The notes: generated by a model not told the origin, from the letters alone. A DNA stretch of 64,000 bases from Halomonas ramblicola (GCF_030409215.1 NZ_JAUFPL010000017.1:377138-441137), one strand, 5' to 3'. Counted from the stretch's first letter, positions 51,641 to 60,287 are shown. A program made the numbers and translations.

Positions 51641-53059
51641 ATGAAAGTTGCCGATATCGAGACGGGGCATGGCGCCCTGGATGCAAACGCCCTGCACGCC
51701 CTGGAACAGCGCCTGCACGGCGCCCTGATCCGACCGGGTGACGAGGGCTACGACGCGACACGCCGGGTCTACAACGCCCAGCACGATCGCCGCCCCGCCC
51801 TGATCGTCCAGGCCGCGGATGTCGCCGACGTGATGGCCGGCGTCACCTTCGCCGGCGAGCACGACCTCCCCCTGGCCGTGCGCGGCGGCGGACACAGCGT
51901 GCCCGGCTTCGGGACCTGCGACGACGGCCTGGTCCTCTCCCTCGAGCACATGCGGGGCATCCGGGTCGACCCCGAGCACCGCCGCGTGCGCGCCGAGGGC
52001 GGCTGCACCTGGGCCGACCTCAACCATGCCACCGCCGCCTTCGGCCTGGCGACCACCGGCGGTATCGTCTCCAGCACCGGCATCGCCGGCCTGACGCTGG
52101 GCGGCGGCCTCGGCCACCTGGCGCGGCGCTGCGGGCTGACCTGCGACAACCTGGTAGCGGCAGACCTGGTCACCGTCGAGGGCCGCTTCCTGACCTGCAG
52201 CGAAGGCCACCACGAGGACCTGTTCTGGGCCATTCGTGGCGGCGGCGGCAACTTCGGCGTGGTCACCTCCTTCGAATACCGCCTGCACGAGGTGGCCGAC
52301 ATTCTCGGCGGCCCGACCTTCTATCCGCTCGAGGCCGGGGTCCTCCAGGCCTACCGGGAGCTGATCGCCGAGGCGCCCGAGGCACTGGGGGCGATTCTCG
52401 GCATCACCCTGGCGCCACCGCTGCCCTTCGTGCCCGAAGGGTGGCACGGCCGGCCGGTGGTCGTGGTGCTGACCTGCTGGAGCGGGCCGGCCGACGAGGA
52501 CGAAGCGATACGCGAGCGGCTCGGCCGCCTCGGCCCCGTGCTGGGACAGTCCGTCCAGCGCATGCCCTACCCGGTGATCAACACCCTGTTCGACGAACTG
52601 CTCCCCGCCGGGCTGCATCACTACTGGAAGGGTTGCTTCAGCCGGGAACTGACCGACGCCGCGATCGCCGTGCACCTCGACTTCGGGGCCCGCATTCCCT
52701 GCCCGCAGACCGCGACCCTGCTGTTCCCCATCGACGGGGCCTGCCGGCGCGTCGCCGCGGAGGCCACGGCGTTCGCCTACCGGGAGGCGACCTTTGCCAC
52801 GGCCCTCGGGCCGAGCTGGCCGGACGCCCGCGACGGCGAGGCCAACATCGCCTGGGGACGGGCCTACTACCAGGCGCTGCGGCCGCACTCCCAGGAGGGT
52901 GGCTATGTGAACTTCATGTCCGCGGACGACGCCGACCGGGTCTCCGCCAACTACCGGCAGAACCATGATCGCCTGGTGGAACTCAAGAGCCGCTTCGACC
53001 CGACCAACCTGTTCCGCCTGAATCAGAACATCGCGCCGACCCAGGCCCCCGGCGCCTGA
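51641..53059 (+). CDS. FAD-linked oxidase, berberine-bridge-enzyme type (copy 2)
   Basis: This 472-residue paralogue of the 38310 oxidase shows the FAD-His motif RGGGHS at residues 81-86, GLATTGGIVSSTGIAGLTLG and the C-terminal BBE part ending near RFDPTNLFRLNQNI. As in copy 1 only the His link is expected. GGAGGT precedes the ATG. Divergent from the third BTAD gene. The paired arrangement with copy 1 suggests a duplicated regulator-enzyme module rather than chance. Confidence 0.85.
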   Translation: MKVADIETGHGALDANALHALEQRLHGALIRPGDEGYDATRRVYNAQHDRRPALIVQAADVADVMAGVTFAGEHDLPLAVRGGGHSVPGFGTCDDGLVLSLEHMRGIRVDPEHRRVRAEGGCTWADLNHATAAFGLATTGGIVSSTGIAGLTLGGGLGHLARRCGLTCDNLVAADLVTVEGRFLTCSEGHHEDLFWAIRGGGGNFGVVTSFEYRLHEVADILGGPTFYPLEAGVLQAYRELIAEAPEALGAILGITLAPPLPFVPEGWHGRPVVVVLTCWSGPADEDEAIRERLGRLGPVLGQSVQRMPYPVINTLFDELLPAGLHHYWKGCFSRELTDAAIAVHLDFGARIPCPQTATLLFPIDGACRRVAAEATAFAYREATFATALGPSWPDARDGEANIAWGRAYYQALRPHSQEGGYVNFMSADDADRVSANYRQNHDRLVELKSRFDPTNLFRLNQNIAPTQAPGA

Positions 53060-53125
53060 GCCGGGAATCGCCGACCGGGTAGCGCCCGAATCCTTCGAGC
53101 GCTACCCGGCCGTTGCCGCACCGCG

Positions 53126-53143
53126 GCGTGACAGCTGTAACGC
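53126..53143. promoter_or_regulatory. Isolated palindrome resembling the AcoR-like upstream sites
   Basis: GCGTGACAGCTGTAACGC is an 18-bp inverted repeat with one mismatch. Its core (TGACA-N2-TGT) is the same as the palindrome at 60266-60287, more than 7 kb away. It lies between the second oxidase and the NYN gene. No -24/-12 promoter was found next to it. Confidence 0.35.
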
Positions 53144-53174
53144 TGCTGTATGGTGGTCAACTGCCACGCTGCCA

Positions 53175-53200
53175 TGGTGGAATACACCGGCCTGCCCAAT
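53175..53200 (+). repeat. Promoter-region repeat, copy 1 (upstream of NYN gene)
   Basis: TGGTGGAATACACC followed by GGCCTGCCCAAT aligns with 53817-53842 in 21 of 26 positions. Each copy lies upstream of a separate gene (111 and 41 bases from the ATG), so a shared promoter or regulator site is possible. Confidence 0.45.
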
Positions 53201-53311
53201 GCCCCACCGCCGGGCAGGACACGTCGGTCGACCGACGACTTCCCGGGGCGACGCCCGCCGCTGCCCCGGACGGTGCAGCCGGCCCCGCCTCCTCACCCAA
53301 GGCCCCTCGTC

Positions 53312-53785
53312 ATGCAGAACGTACTGCTGCTGGTGGACGTACAGAACCTGTATTACACCGCTCGCCATGCCTACGGTCGGCATATCGACTACAACGCCCT
53401 CTGGGCCCGGGCGACCCGGGGACGCCGGGTGGTCAGGGCGTTCGCCTACGCCATCGAGCGAGGCGACGAGAGGCAGCGCCAGTTCCAGAACATCCTCCGG
53501 GCCATCGGCTTCGAGGTGAAGCTCAAGCCCTTCATCCAGCGGGCCGACGGCTCGGCCAAGGGCGACTGGGACGTGGGTATCACCCTGGATGCGGTGAAAC
53601 ACGCCGGGCGGGCCGACGTCGTGGTACTGGCCTCCGGCGACGGTGACTTCGCGCTGCTGGCCGACACCCTGCGTCTCGAACACGGCTTGGAGGTCGAAGT
53701 CTACGGCGTGCCCGCGCTCACCGCCGGGGCGCTGATCCGGTCGGCCACGCGCTTCGTGCCCCTCGAGGACGACCTGCTGCTGTGA
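53312..53785 (+). CDS. NYN-domain (LabA/DUF88-like) protein
   Basis: The 157-residue protein has the PIN-like NYN nuclease fold: LLLVDVQNLYY (acidic Asp and the DxxN motif), GDWDVGITLDAVKH and VVLASGDGDFALLADTL, giving four conserved acidic residues expected to bind metal. Members are probable RNA-processing nucleases or RNA-binding regulators. The start at ATG 53312 is the first that begins the fold. No toxin or CRISPR gene accompanies it. Confidence 0.85.
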   Translation: MQNVLLLVDVQNLYYTARHAYGRHIDYNALWARATRGRRVVRAFAYAIERGDERQRQFQNILRAIGFEVKLKPFIQRADGSAKGDWDVGITLDAVKHAGRADVVVLASGDGDFALLADTLRLEHGLEVEVYGVPALTAGALIRSATRFVPLEDDLLL

Positions 53786-53816
53786 GCGGACGGCCGGGGC
53801 GGGCCAGACGCTCCCC

Positions 53817-53842
53817 TGGTGGAATGCACCACCCTGCGCCAT
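53817..53842 (+). repeat. Promoter-region repeat, copy 2 (upstream of VOC gene)
   Basis: TGGTGGAATGCACC followed by ACCCTGCGCCAT resembles copy 1 at 53175-53200. CATAGT (53840-53845) could be the -10 box of the VOC gene. Confidence 0.45.
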
Positions 53843-53883
53843 AGTCTCCTTGACGACCCACCGGAGCCCGGCGAGGTGCCGTG

Positions 53884-54288
53884 ATGCTACCCATCCGCGG
53901 GATCGATCATCTGGTGCTGCGCATCCGCGACGAGCACCGCATGCTCGCCTTCTACTGCGAGGCGCTGGGCTGCACCCTGGAGAAGCGCCAGGACGAGCTC
54001 GGCCTGATCCAGCTGAGGGCGGGCGACTCCCTGATCGACCTGATCCCCGTGGACGGCCCCCTGGGCCGCCGCGGTGGCCCGCCACCCGGCCGGGACGGCC
54101 ATAACCTCGACCACTTCTGCCTGCGTCTCGCCCCCTTCGACGAGGCGGCGATTCGCCGCCACCTGGCCGCCCACGGCATCGAAGCCGGCGAGTCCAAGCC
54201 GCGCTCCGGGGCCCAGGGCACGGGCCCCTCGCTCTACCTCGAAGACCCCGAGGGCAATACCATCGAGCTCAAGGGGCCGCCCAAATGA
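53884..54288 (+). CDS. VOC-family (glyoxalase/dioxygenase-like) protein
   Basis: The 134-residue protein has the two betaalphabetabetabeta halves of the VOC fold: GIDHLVLRIRDEHRMLAFYC with metal His, HNLDHFCLRLAPFDEAAI with the second His, and YLEDPEGNTIELKGP with the metal Glu. The chemistry (lyase, dioxygenase or binding protein) is open. The ATG at 53884 follows GAGGTG; a GTG three bases earlier is possible. Confidence 0.87.
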   Translation: MLPIRGIDHLVLRIRDEHRMLAFYCEALGCTLEKRQDELGLIQLRAGDSLIDLIPVDGPLGRRGGPPPGRDGHNLDHFCLRLAPFDEAAIRRHLAAHGIEAGESKPRSGAQGTGPSLYLEDPEGNTIELKGPPK

Positions 54289-54335
54289 CATCACCGCCGA
54301 CCGGCTGCGCTCTCAACGCCTCTCCAGGGCGGCTC

Positions 54336-55079
54336 TCAATTCATCGCCAGGGCTAGATGGAAGTCCCCCGTGTAGCCCTCTCCGCTTTCGGTCAAATCCA
54401 GCACCAGCTCGTCTCCGCCACTGCGCCGGTAGATGCCGTCTCCGTCATTGCGCACATTGCGTGGCCCCCTTTCGGCATACGGGGGCTGCTGGTGCACGCG
54501 ATCGGTCAGGGCGTCATCGAAGTACAGCTGCGAGGTGAATTCCAGACCACGCTCGGCCTCGGGGTCGGTACGAATCTTGAAGTGGATATGCACGGCCCGC
54601 CCCGAATACCAGCCGGGGTAGAGGGTGGTGAATCGGGCCATGCCACGGCTATCCGTTACCTGATAGCCGCGCAGGAAGCGCTGTTCACGAGTATCGAAGC
54701 GCCCCGCGAAGTCCCGCACTCCCGAATAGACGCCCCGGGCGTCGCACTGCCAGAGATCGACCACGGCTCCGGCCAGCGGCGTGCAGGTGTCTTCGTCGAA
54801 CCGGGAGACGTGAAACGTCAGCGCCACCGGCACGCCCGGCTTGCGAGTCCCATCGGTGGGGTCCGAACGAAGGTCGCTGCGCTCGAGCCGGGCATCCACG
54901 AAGTAGGGGCCCTCGGACTGGCGTGGCCTGGCCACGCAGAAGGGCGCATTAGCCTGCGCCCCACCGGCATCGCCGGCCGACGCCGTGACGCCGCCCGCCC
55001 GGCCCCAGAGTGACGCGACAGCGGCCACCCCGGCACAACGCAGTATCTGGCGGCGACTCAGCCCCTGACGGCTCGGCAT
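54336..55079 (-). CDS. Exported intradiol ring-cleavage dioxygenase
   Basis: The protein is a catechol/protocatechuate 1,2- or 3,4-dioxygenase-like enzyme with a twin-arginine signal (SRRQILRCAGVAAVASLWGR) that exports it folded. The iron-site residues Tyr, Tyr, His, His are seen in GVYSGVRDFAG, YPGWYSGRAVHIHFKIR. The conserved SEGPYFVDARLERSDLRSD start is typical of periplasmic intradiol dioxygenases. I use ATG 55079 (247 residues) so the signal starts close to the N-terminus; an earlier ATG at 55163 would add 28 residues. Convergent with the VOC gene. Confidence 0.88.
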   Translation of the reverse strand: MPSRQGLSRRQILRCAGVAAVASLWGRAGGVTASAGDAGGAQANAPFCVARPRQSEGPYFVDARLERSDLRSDPTDGTRKPGVPVALTFHVSRFDEDTCTPLAGAVVDLWQCDARGVYSGVRDFAGRFDTREQRFLRGYQVTDSRGMARFTTLYPGWYSGRAVHIHFKIRTDPEAERGLEFTSQLYFDDALTDRVHQQPPYAERGPRNVRNDGDGIYRRSGGDELVLDLTESGEGYTGDFHLALAMN

Positions 55080-55320
55080 GGTGCCCCATTTGGCCATCTC
55101 ATGGCCCTCGAAGAACGCTTCCTGTATAGCGTAGCCCGCCTTTACCCACGATTGGCGCTTCACTCAAATGATTACCATCACTGGAAATGCTTGCCAGGTC
55201 GCAGACGGTCGATTTCCTGACTCATCCTGGTCGACCGCGGCGCGTCATCCCCGCCTCGTTGCACTATGCTGCGGTCATGACCGGCCACTGACCGATTCGC
55301 TTCGAACGGGAGGGAGGCGC

Positions 55321-55974
55321 ATGACACACGCGAGCGGCAAGCCAGCGTGCCGGCATCTGCCGGGGGAGCGCGGCAGATCCTTCGCCGCCCGGAAGGGACT
55401 CGCCGGCGTGGCAGCGGCACTGCTTGTGATGCTGGCCGTGGCCTGCTCCGAGGCTCCCCAGTGGCAGACCCGGACGCTGGAGCCGGGATTCCCCGGCCTC
55501 GATTTCGAACTGATCGTGGAGGACGGCGAGACGATAACCGAAGCGCAACTGGAAGACGCCGTGACCCTGCTGTTCTTCGGCTATACGCACTGCCCCGACG
55601 TGTGTCCCACGACCCTGGCGAGATTGGGCGCCGCCCTCCGGGAATTGCCGGAAGCGCAGCGCGATCACGTCAAGGTGCTCTTCGTCAGCGTGGATCCCGA
55701 GCGTGACGATCCGCAACGCCTGGCCAGCTATACCGGCGCCTTCGGTGCCCAATTCATAGGCGCCACCGCCGAGCCGGAACGCCTCAGGCAACTGGCGAGC
55801 CGCTATGGCTCGAGCTTCCACCACGACGCCGAGAACGAGGGCGAGCACTACCTGGTGACTCACGGCAGCAACGTGCTGGCGTTCGATCGTGAGGGGAGTG
55901 CGCGCCTGCTCATCCGACCCGAGGATGGGGTCGAGGAGATCGCCCATGATCTACGGTTACTTCTCGCGTCGTAA
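55321..55974 (+). CDS. SCO1/SenC-family copper-delivery protein
   Basis: This 217-residue protein has a membrane/lipoprotein signal ending near MLAVACSEAP and the thioredoxin-like SCO fold with copper ligands CPDVC (in GYTHCPDVCPTTLARLG) and a distant His in YLVTHGSNVLAF. It is expected to deliver copper to the CuA site of cytochrome oxidase or to reduce its cysteines. Starts with ATG 55321. The next gene overlaps its end by 29 bases. PCuAC lies convergent 3 genes later, supporting a copper-delivery cluster. Confidence 0.9.
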   Translation: MTHASGKPACRHLPGERGRSFAARKGLAGVAAALLVMLAVACSEAPQWQTRTLEPGFPGLDFELIVEDGETITEAQLEDAVTLLFFGYTHCPDVCPTTLARLGAALRELPEAQRDHVKVLFVSVDPERDDPQRLASYTGAFGAQFIGATAEPERLRQLASRYGSSFHHDAENEGEHYLVTHGSNVLAFDREGSARLLIRPEDGVEEIAHDLRLLLAS

Positions 55975-56377
55975 ATGGCGGGTCGCCGGATCGCGCCCCG
56001 GCCTGCCCGCCAGTCGACGCCTCAGACACTGGCTCGCCGCCATCCTGCTGCTGGGCGCCTTCGGCCTGGCATACGCAGGCACCCTCGGCTACCTGTTCCA
56101 CGAGGCGACGTTCCTGACGCAACCGGGAGATCGTCTCGTCGTCGTCTTCCCCCCCGATAGACCTGTCGCCACCGCGCTGGAGCAGCTGGGCTCCGCCGGC
56201 GCGACCCTCACCGGCACCACGGCCTGGCCCTGGCTCTACCGGGCCAGGGCGCTCGACGACGGCGCCGCGGAACGGCTCGCCCCGCATGCCTGGGTGATGC
56301 GGATGCCTGGCCAGCCGACCTTCGCCGGCTGTATCGCCTTCGTCCTGAACAAGCGAGCGAGCGCGGACTCATGGTGA
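55946..56377 (+). CDS. Small membrane protein in the copper-delivery cluster
   Basis: I do not recognise this 143-residue protein. It has a basic N-terminus (MIYGYFSRRKWRVAGSRPG), one strong membrane helix (LAAILLLGAFGLAYAGTLGY) and a periplasmic domain with FPPDRPVATALEQLGSAGAT and WVMRMPGQPTFAGCIAFVLN containing a single Cys. It begins 29 bases inside the SCO1 gene and ends inside the next gene, so it is surely cotranslated. A role in cytochrome oxidase assembly is a guess from position. Confidence 0.65.
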   Translation: MIYGYFSRRKWRVAGSRPGLPASRRLRHWLAAILLLGAFGLAYAGTLGYLFHEATFLTQPGDRLVVVFPPDRPVATALEQLGSAGATLTGTTAWPWLYRARALDDGAAERLAPHAWVMRMPGQPTFAGCIAFVLNKRASADSW

Positions 56378-56793
56378 GCACAGCCCGGATGACGAGCGCG
56401 CCTCAGGCGCCGCGCCGACACGACGCGCCGGTGTCGTGGCCCCCGCATATCGCCGCCACCGTGGCCTTCGGCGGCTTGTACCTGGGCGTGGCGGGCTTCT
56501 CCGGCGGGCTCGTGCCGGTGGGCGCGGCAGGGCTGCTGGTGATCGGGCTCGCGCTGGGGTTCATCGGCGGCCTGGGCAAGCGCATCCTGGTGGCCATCGC
56601 ACTCTGGAGTGCCGTCACGGCGCTCGCCACCATCAGCGCGAGATTCGGGGAGGTGGGATTCGTGGTGATCGCGCCGGTGATCTTTTGCCTGCTGATCGTG
56701 GCGTTGGGGCAGATGGTCGGCACGCTGGCAGGCGCGGCGTTCCGCCGCCCCGAGCCAGCGGCAGAACGCCAGGAAGCCTCGACGGAAGACTGA
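56371..56793 (+). CDS. Four-helix membrane protein, unrecognised
   Basis: The 140-residue protein has four hydrophobic segments (around residues 27-45, 47-66, 70-86 and 95-118) and short charged tails. No motif was recognised. The ATG at 56371 lies within the last codons of the preceding gene. Its place behind SCO1 and the small membrane protein suggests the same operon. Confidence 0.6.
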   Translation: MVSTARMTSAPQAPRRHDAPVSWPPHIAATVAFGGLYLGVAGFSGGLVPVGAAGLLVIGLALGFIGGLGKRILVAIALWSAVTALATISARFGEVGFVVIAPVIFCLLIVALGQMVGTLAGAAFRRPEPAAERQEASTED

Positions 56794-56826
56794 GGGAGCA
56801 CGCCTGGTCGCCAGGCTGCTGCTCGC

Positions 56827-57264
56827 CTACAGCGAGGCCGGCGAGACGGCGCGAAACGCCACCGGCAGGCGCCGGCCATCCTCGAACTCCAGCGTGACGG
56901 TCACCTCATCTCCCACGGCCAGGGGTCGACTGCGCTCCATGAGCATGAGGTGATAGCCACCGGGGGCAAAGTCGACGCTGTCGCCCGACTCGATGACGAG
57001 CCGCGGGACATGCCTCATCTGCACCTGCCCGTCGTCTTCGACGCTCCGGTGCAGCATGACCCGTGCAAAGGCCGGGCTTTGCGCCCCGACCAGCACCATC
57101 GTTTCGTCGCTGGTATTGCGCAGGCCGTAATAGCCTGCCGCAGGCAGGTCCCCCGGCAGTAACCGTAAGCGTGGGTTCTCGACTTCGAGGTCGGCGGCGA
57201 GCGCCGTAGAAGAAAACAGCCACAGTACCAGCGCCCAGAGTAGCCGCTTATCGATTGGTAGCAT
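56827..57264 (-). CDS. Periplasmic copper chaperone PCu(A)C
   Basis: The 145-residue protein has a signal peptide (residues 1-28, LVLWLFSSTALAADLEV) and the PCuAC fold: RLLPGDLPAAGYYGLRNTSD, ARVMLHRSVEDDGQVQMRHV and FAPGGYHLMLM. The spaced His and Met residues (H-x-M and M-x-H patterns) are the copper(I) ligands. It loads copper onto cytochrome oxidase together with SCO1. The AGGAGGAAGGGG site before ATG 57264 is very strong. Convergent with the SCO1 operon. Confidence 0.9.
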   Translation of the reverse strand: MLPIDKRLLWALVLWLFSSTALAADLEVENPRLRLLPGDLPAAGYYGLRNTSDETMVLVGAQSPAFARVMLHRSVEDDGQVQMRHVPRLVIESGDSVDFAPGGYHLMLMERSRPLAVGDEVTVTLEFEDGRRLPVAFRAVSPASL

Positions 57265-57350
57265 CCCCTTCCTCCTCACTTGTCCAGGATGGCGACTCGG
57301 CGTCGAACGCCCCCCTTGGCGATGCCGGACATGGATGTAGCAGCCGGCCG

Positions 57351-58073
57351 TCAACCGGCCTCCGCCAGGCGTTCGAGCAACCCCGGCAGCGCCGCCTGCG
57401 AATCGAGGTCGGGCAGCACCTGGGTCAGGGCGACATGGCTGGCGGCCGCGAAGCGCTGCGGGTCGCCGATGGCGACCTGGAAGGCGTTGACCACGGCCAC
57501 CAGGGCCTCCGGGGTCTCGCCCACCTGCATGGCGCCGTGCGCCAGCATCGCCATGTCGCGACTGCCGCGCACCCGGCGCCAGCGCTGGGCGGTGCCCACC
57601 AGCTTGCGCTCACCGATGCGCACATTGAAGCGGCCGTCGCAGTAGGCACCGGGGGCCGGACCGAGGTTCGCCGCCTCGACGCCCAGCGAGGCGAGCCAGT
57701 CGCACCAGGGCTCCCCCAGGCGATGGTAGCCCCACTCCAGGTGGGCCGCGGCACTGCCGACCTCGCGGCGCAGCGCCAGGGCGACATTGACCACTGCCTC
57801 GCACTGGGGGACCGGGGTGCCGCCGGTGGCCCGGAACAGGATCGGCCAGCCCCGGTCGCGCAGCGCCCGACTCGCCGCGGGGAAGCCCGCGAGGCGTGCG
57901 TGGCGCCGCGGCATCACCAGGGCCCGGTCCGTGGGCGACCAGGCCAGCAGCCCGAAGCGGCGCTCGCCCTGGCAGATCGACTCCAGCAAGGCTTCCTCCA
58001 GGGCCAGTCCCTCCTCCACGCTGGGCCGTTGCAGCCGAAGCTGGATATCGCCGAGGGGCTGGACTGGCGACAT
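57351..58073 (-). CDS. Lipoate-protein ligase A-family protein
   Basis: This 240-residue protein belongs to the BPL/LplA/LipB fold. Seen are RPSVEEGLALEEALLESICQ, the RATGGTPVPQ loop (in place of the RRxxGGGxVxH motif of true ligases, so the histidine is missing) and NVRIGERKLVGTAQRWRR with the catalytic-type Lys. It may transfer or salvage lipoate or octanoate, or be a divergent relative. Its place beside an AcoR-like regulator fits a link with lipoylated dehydrogenases such as acetoin dehydrogenase. It lies 62 bases downstream of that regulator on the same strand. Confidence 0.75.
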   Translation of the reverse strand: MSPVQPLGDIQLRLQRPSVEEGLALEEALLESICQGERRFGLLAWSPTDRALVMPRRHARLAGFPAASRALRDRGWPILFRATGGTPVPQCEAVVNVALALRREVGSAAAHLEWGYHRLGEPWCDWLASLGVEAANLGPAPGAYCDGRFNVRIGERKLVGTAQRWRRVRGSRDMAMLAHGAMQVGETPEALVAVVNAFQVAIGDPQRFAAASHVALTQVLPDLDSQAALPGLLERLAEAG

Positions 58074-58135
58074 GGTCGGGGCTCCTTATTCATGCATGGT
58101 CTCGGCGGCCGGCTCGACCCGGGTCTCGGCCGAGC

Positions 58136-60100
58136 TCAAGGGGTGAGCCCGCGTTGATTCGGTGAGACCAGCCCATGGCGCCGCATGCGCCGGTAGACCG
58201 TGGGTCGGGAAACGCCCAGCTGACGCGCCACCCGGCTCACGTTCCAGCCGCAGCGTTGCAGCAAGGCCTGTAACGCCTGTCCGTCATCATGCCCACTCTC
58301 ATCCGCTACCTGCTCAAGCAAGAGAGACGTGGCGTCCTGCCCGCACTGGCACTCATCCGGCAGGTCATGCACCGTGATCTCGTCCCCTTCGACGGTGGCC
58401 AGGGCAAATGCCAGGGCGTTCTTCAACTGGCGGATATTGCCCGGCCAGGCGTAGGCCAGCAGCGCACTCATGGCATCGGCCCGCAGGTGCACGGCCCGTT
58501 CACGCTCCCTGGCCAGCGCCTGGTAGACGCTGCGAATCACGAAGTGCCGGTCGGCCCGGTCGCGCAAGGCCGGGAGCCGCAACTGGGCCCCGTTCAAGCG
58601 GTAATAGAGGTCCTCCCGGAAGCGGCCCTGCGCGATCCACGCGCTCATGTCGCGGTGTGTGGCGGTGATGACCCGGATATCGACCCGGACGGGCTGCTCG
58701 GCACCGAGTGGCATGACCTCACGCTCGGCCAGGACCCGCAGCAAGCGAGTTTGCAGCGGCAACGGCATGTCGCCGATCTCGTCCAGGAACAGGGTGCCGC
58801 CGTCGGCCTGCTGGATCAGGCCGCGCATCCCCTTACGACGCCCACCGGTGAAGGCCCCGGGCAGGTAACCGAAGAGTTCACTCTCGATCAGCGCTTCGGG
58901 AATGGCGGCGCAGTTCACCGCCACGAAGGGCCCCTTCCCCCGTGCCCCGCCATCATGCAGGGCCCTGGCCAGCACCTCCTTGCCGGTGCCCGTCTCTCCG
59001 GTGATCAGTACGCTCACGTCCTCGTTGCGCAGGCGCCGCGCCAGCTTGAGCACTCGGTGCATGGCCGGATCGTCGGAAGCGAGTCGGTCCAGTTCCGGTA
59101 CCGGCGTCGGCGATGCCGATGCGGCCTGCCCGGCGATACGCCGCCCCCGAGGCTCGATCAGGGTGACGAAGCAGGTCGTGCCGCCGGCACGGGCACGGAA
59201 GGCCCGGATCTGGTCCTGACCGGACACCAGGATCCCCAGCAGATCGGCGATCTCGGCATCGAACAGCTGGGTCGCCTTGGGCGCCCGCTCCGGCGACCAG
59301 GAAGGCCAGCGACTAAGGTGCTCCTCGATAAGGGCCCGTCCATTACCGTTGGCGGCGATGATGCTGCCGTCTTCCTCCATGGCGATCAGCCCTCGGCCAT
59401 TGAGGTGGACGAACTCGCGGGCCGTGTCATAGCGCAGGATCAGGCAGTCTCGGTAGCGATGCAGGAAGTAGGCGTCCTCGATCATCCGTGCATAGAGCGT
59501 CACCAGGTGCAGGCCGAAGTTCTGGCTCTCCTGGGCACGGGGCGACTGGAGGGCCGAGATATCCAGCACGGCCATGACCCGCCCTTGTGGGTCGGTGATG
59601 GGAGCCGCCGTGCAGGTCAGGGCGATATGGGTCGCGTCGAAATGCTCGCTCCGGTGACAGGTGAGGGCTTGGGTGTCGTGGATGCTGGTGCCGACGGCAC
59701 AGGTTCCCGCATAGCGCTCGTCCCAGTCGGCACCGAGATAGAGGCCGGCACGCCGCAGGGCGCGATCCTGATCGCGGAAGCCGCGAAATTCCACGGTGAT
59801 GCCGCGGCGGTCGGTCAGCAGCAGCACGTACCCCAGGGGGGCCACCTGAGTGAAGAGCTGATCGACACCCGCCCGGGCCACATGCAGCAGCTCGTCCACC
59901 GGCTCCCGGTGCTCGCGCAAGGCCTGCTGAGTCAGCACCCGCACGGGACGCGGCCGGCTCGGGTCGAGACGATACTCATCGACGCAGCGTTCCCAGGAGC
60001 GACGAATCACGTCGCGGCATGAAGCCGGCTCCGCGAGTCGTCCCTCGCCGAGCCGGATCAGAGTCTCGATATGCTGGCGTTGCTGGATGCCCAGAGTCAC
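58136..60100 (-). CDS. Sigma-54-dependent activator, AcoR-like
   Basis: The 654-residue activator has an N-terminal sensory part with a GAF-like segment (residues ~70-200, RAGLYLGADWDERYAGTCAV), a central AAA+ domain with Walker A TGETGTGKEVLARAL, the sigma-54 contact loop GAFTGG (GAFTGA variant), Walker B GTLFLDEIGDM, and a Fis-type HTH at the end (VSRVARQLGVSRPTVYRRMR). Layout and the RRKGMRGLI segment after GAFTGG match AcoR, the activator of acetoin catabolism. It is divergent from the flavin monooxygenase, whose upstream region has sigma-54 elements. The AAA+ variant loop deserves attention. Confidence 0.9.
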   Translation of the reverse strand: MTLGIQQRQHIETLIRLGEGRLAEPASCRDVIRRSWERCVDEYRLDPSRPRPVRVLTQQALREHREPVDELLHVARAGVDQLFTQVAPLGYVLLLTDRRGITVEFRGFRDQDRALRRAGLYLGADWDERYAGTCAVGTSIHDTQALTCHRSEHFDATHIALTCTAAPITDPQGRVMAVLDISALQSPRAQESQNFGLHLVTLYARMIEDAYFLHRYRDCLILRYDTAREFVHLNGRGLIAMEEDGSIIAANGNGRALIEEHLSRWPSWSPERAPKATQLFDAEIADLLGILVSGQDQIRAFRARAGGTTCFVTLIEPRGRRIAGQAASASPTPVPELDRLASDDPAMHRVLKLARRLRNEDVSVLITGETGTGKEVLARALHDGGARGKGPFVAVNCAAIPEALIESELFGYLPGAFTGGRRKGMRGLIQQADGGTLFLDEIGDMPLPLQTRLLRVLAEREVMPLGAEQPVRVDIRVITATHRDMSAWIAQGRFREDLYYRLNGAQLRLPALRDRADRHFVIRSVYQALARERERAVHLRADAMSALLAYAWPGNIRQLKNALAFALATVEGDEITVHDLPDECQCGQDATSLLLEQVADESGHDDGQALQALLQRCGWNVSRVARQLGVSRPTVYRRMRRHGLVSPNQRGLTP

Positions 60101-60232
60101 GTCACTGCCTCCCGGAGACCTTGTTTCGCCACCACAGGTGGTGACGGGCCTTCATGGTGGTCTGGAAGACCTGCTTCCAGCCTATGCCGTGCCGACCGGG
60201 TGTCAATCGAGGGCGTCTTCACCCTTGGTCGA

Positions 60233-60254
60233 GGGGGTTACACCTGTAACCCCC
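60233..60254. promoter_or_regulatory. Upstream activator site 1 for the AcoR-like regulator
   Basis: A perfect 22-bp palindrome: GGGGGTTACA, CC, TGTAACCCCC. It is centred about 33 bp from the second palindrome (60266-60287), about three helical turns, and about 150 bp upstream of the -24/-12 promoter. Confidence 0.7.
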
Positions 60255-60265
60255 CGGACACCCGC

Positions 60266-60287
60266 CGGCGTGACAACTGTCACGCCG
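60266..60287. promoter_or_regulatory. Upstream activator site 2 for the AcoR-like regulator
   Basis: A perfect 22-bp palindrome: CGGCGTGACA, AC, TGTCACGCCG. Same half-site family (TNACA-N2-TGTNA) as the site at 60233. Two sites on the same face of the helix suit an oligomeric sigma-54 activator. Confidence 0.7.
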
